Positions 63,443 through 64,000 of a stretch of 64,000 nt of DNA are shown here, piece after piece (position 1 is the first letter of the stretch; every line of letters starts with the position of its first letter). Under the pieces are notes generated by a model. It had not been told where the DNA came from, did no database searches, and worked only from the letters and a program-made list of their open reading frames with translations. This DNA is from Microbacterium paludicola (lineage in GTDB: Bacteria; Actinomycetota; Actinomycetes; Actinomycetales; Microbacteriaceae), in the NCBI RefSeq assembly GCF_015235415.1, contig NZ_JADGLL010000002.1, positions 124,001 through 188,000 of the forward strand, given 5' to 3'. A program made the translations under genes and the position numbers.

Positions 63443-63480
63443 CCCCGGGCTCGGCCCGGGGCTTGTGTTGCCCTACCGTA
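63443..63480 (-). promoter_or_regulatory. Candidate hpf promoter and leader hairpin
   Basis: On the minus strand TACGGT (63480-63475) could be a -10, followed by a perfect 8-bp hairpin (63443-63450 with 63454-63461, loop TCG) in a leader of about 110 nt before the hpf ATG. The rest of the 236-bp gap between hpf and comF shows nothing else. Confidence 0.3.
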
Positions 63481-63593
63481 GACCGGCCCGGCCCCGGTGT
63501 CACGCCCTGTTCGCCCTTTTGTCCGATCCCGTTCGACGAGGTGGTGTAAAGGGCCTCGCTCACCGCGGCCCGACGCTCCCGGGACGCGGGCAT

Positions 63594-64000
63594 TCATGCC
63601 GTCGAGGACCGCAGCGGCGTGTCGGCGACGACCGCCGCGGCCACCACCGTGGCACCCCCGGCCTCGAGCGCACGCCGGGCCTCGGCGAGGGTCGCGCCCG
63701 TCGTCAGGACGTCGTCGATCAGCACGACGGCGAGGCCCGCGGCACCCCGCCGAGCGCGCATGCTGCCGGCGACGTTGCGTGCCCGCTCGTCGCGGCCGAG
63801 CGCACGCTGATCGCCCGTCGCGCGGGCGACGGCGAGCAGCCGCGCCGTGCGCACGCCTGCCCGGCGTGCGACGAGCTCGGGCACGCGGTAGCCGCGCCGG
63901 CGCAGGGCGGCCGCCGAGGTCGGGACGGCCACGGCGACGACCGCGCGGGGAGCTCCGGCGACCGCGGCGCGCAGCGCCTCGCGGAGCACGGGGCCGAGCG
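63594..64000 (-). CDS. comF: ComF-type phosphoribosyltransferase (5' part beyond window)
   Basis: The frame is open to the window edge, so only the C-terminal ~135 residues are seen. The PRPP-binding loop VVLIDDVLTTGATLAEARRAL is intact, preceded by VVAVAVPTSAAALRRRGYRVPELVARR and QRALGRDERARNVAGSM, all typical of ComF/GntX proteins. In naturally transformable bacteria ComF helps DNA uptake; in actinobacteria its role is unclear. It is upstream of hpf on the same strand, as in Mycobacterium (Rv3242c-Rv3241c). Confidence 0.85.
   Translation of the reverse strand, partial: LGPVLREALRAAVAGAPRAVVAVAVPTSAAALRRRGYRVPELVARRAGVRTARLLAVARATGDQRALGRDERARNVAGSMRARRGAAGLAVVLIDDVLTTGATLAEARRALEAGGATVVAAAVVADTPLRSSTA

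Overview
This is a GC-rich, gene-dense stretch with no introns, tRNA, rRNA, CRISPR array, transposase or phage gene that I could see. A WhiB1-type regulator next to a PdtaS-type kinase, secA/hpf/comF-type genes, actinobacterial xylose isomerase, frequent GTG starts and frequent leaderless-looking starts all point to an actinobacterium. The closest fit is Microbacteriaceae (Microbacterium-like); the genus is an inference.

Region 1 (1-41 kb) is a plant-polysaccharide sugar-catabolism region built from several regulated modules. An MFS exporter, an M24-like protein and a GH43-like protein form a short operon (710-3924). An L-rhamnose operon runs leftward (rhaM, rhaI, sugar MFS transporter, esterase, aldolase/dehydrogenase fusion, rhaB; 11460 down to 4030), with a CE7 acetyl esterase and a LacI regulator just beyond it. 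A second LacI module (13.9-27.05 kb) has a sugar-binding protein, an (alpha/alpha)6 glycosidase and an aldo/keto reductase on the minus strand. On the plus strand it has two ABC permeases, a Gfo/Idh oxidoreductase and a near-complete oxidative uronate route (uronate dehydrogenase-like, enolase-superfamily aldarate enzyme, KdgD, 2,5-dioxopentanoate dehydrogenase). A third module (27.2-41 kb) handles xylan: ROK regulator, GH3, complete ABC importer, LacI, cytoplasmic GH10 xylanase, xylA and xylB. Together they would import oligosaccharides, deacetylate and cut them inside the cell, and feed xylose, rhamnose and uronates into central metabolism.

Three operator families can be read directly. TGA(A/C)ACGATTCA lies before the rhamnose operon and its LacI gene. 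GAAACCGCTTTC(AC) lies before the binding-protein operon, before the permease/uronate operon and, unexpectedly, before the MFS/M24/GH43 operon 17 kb away. A perfect 20-bp palindrome lies between the xylo-oligosaccharide binding protein and its LacI gene.

Region 2 (41-64 kb) is mostly housekeeping and conserved actinobacterial genes: flavin oxidoreductase, AlkZ-like protein, VOC protein, ClpC-type ATPase, EI24 protein, whiB1, pdtaS, a CpaE-like/SAF pair, an excisionase-type HTH protein, an Rv3235-family protein, an alanine-type aminotransferase, secA, hpf and comF (cut by the window end). Between secA and hpf sits a block with a sigma factor and a membrane protein carrying a duplicated extracytoplasmic module, a PadR regulator with a 30-bp inverted repeat, and a free-standing C-terminal module of TPM-type proteins.

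A recurring architecture is a -10-like hexamer exactly 6 nt before the start codon, seen at a dozen or more genes. This predicts widespread leaderless transcripts and was used to fix several starts.
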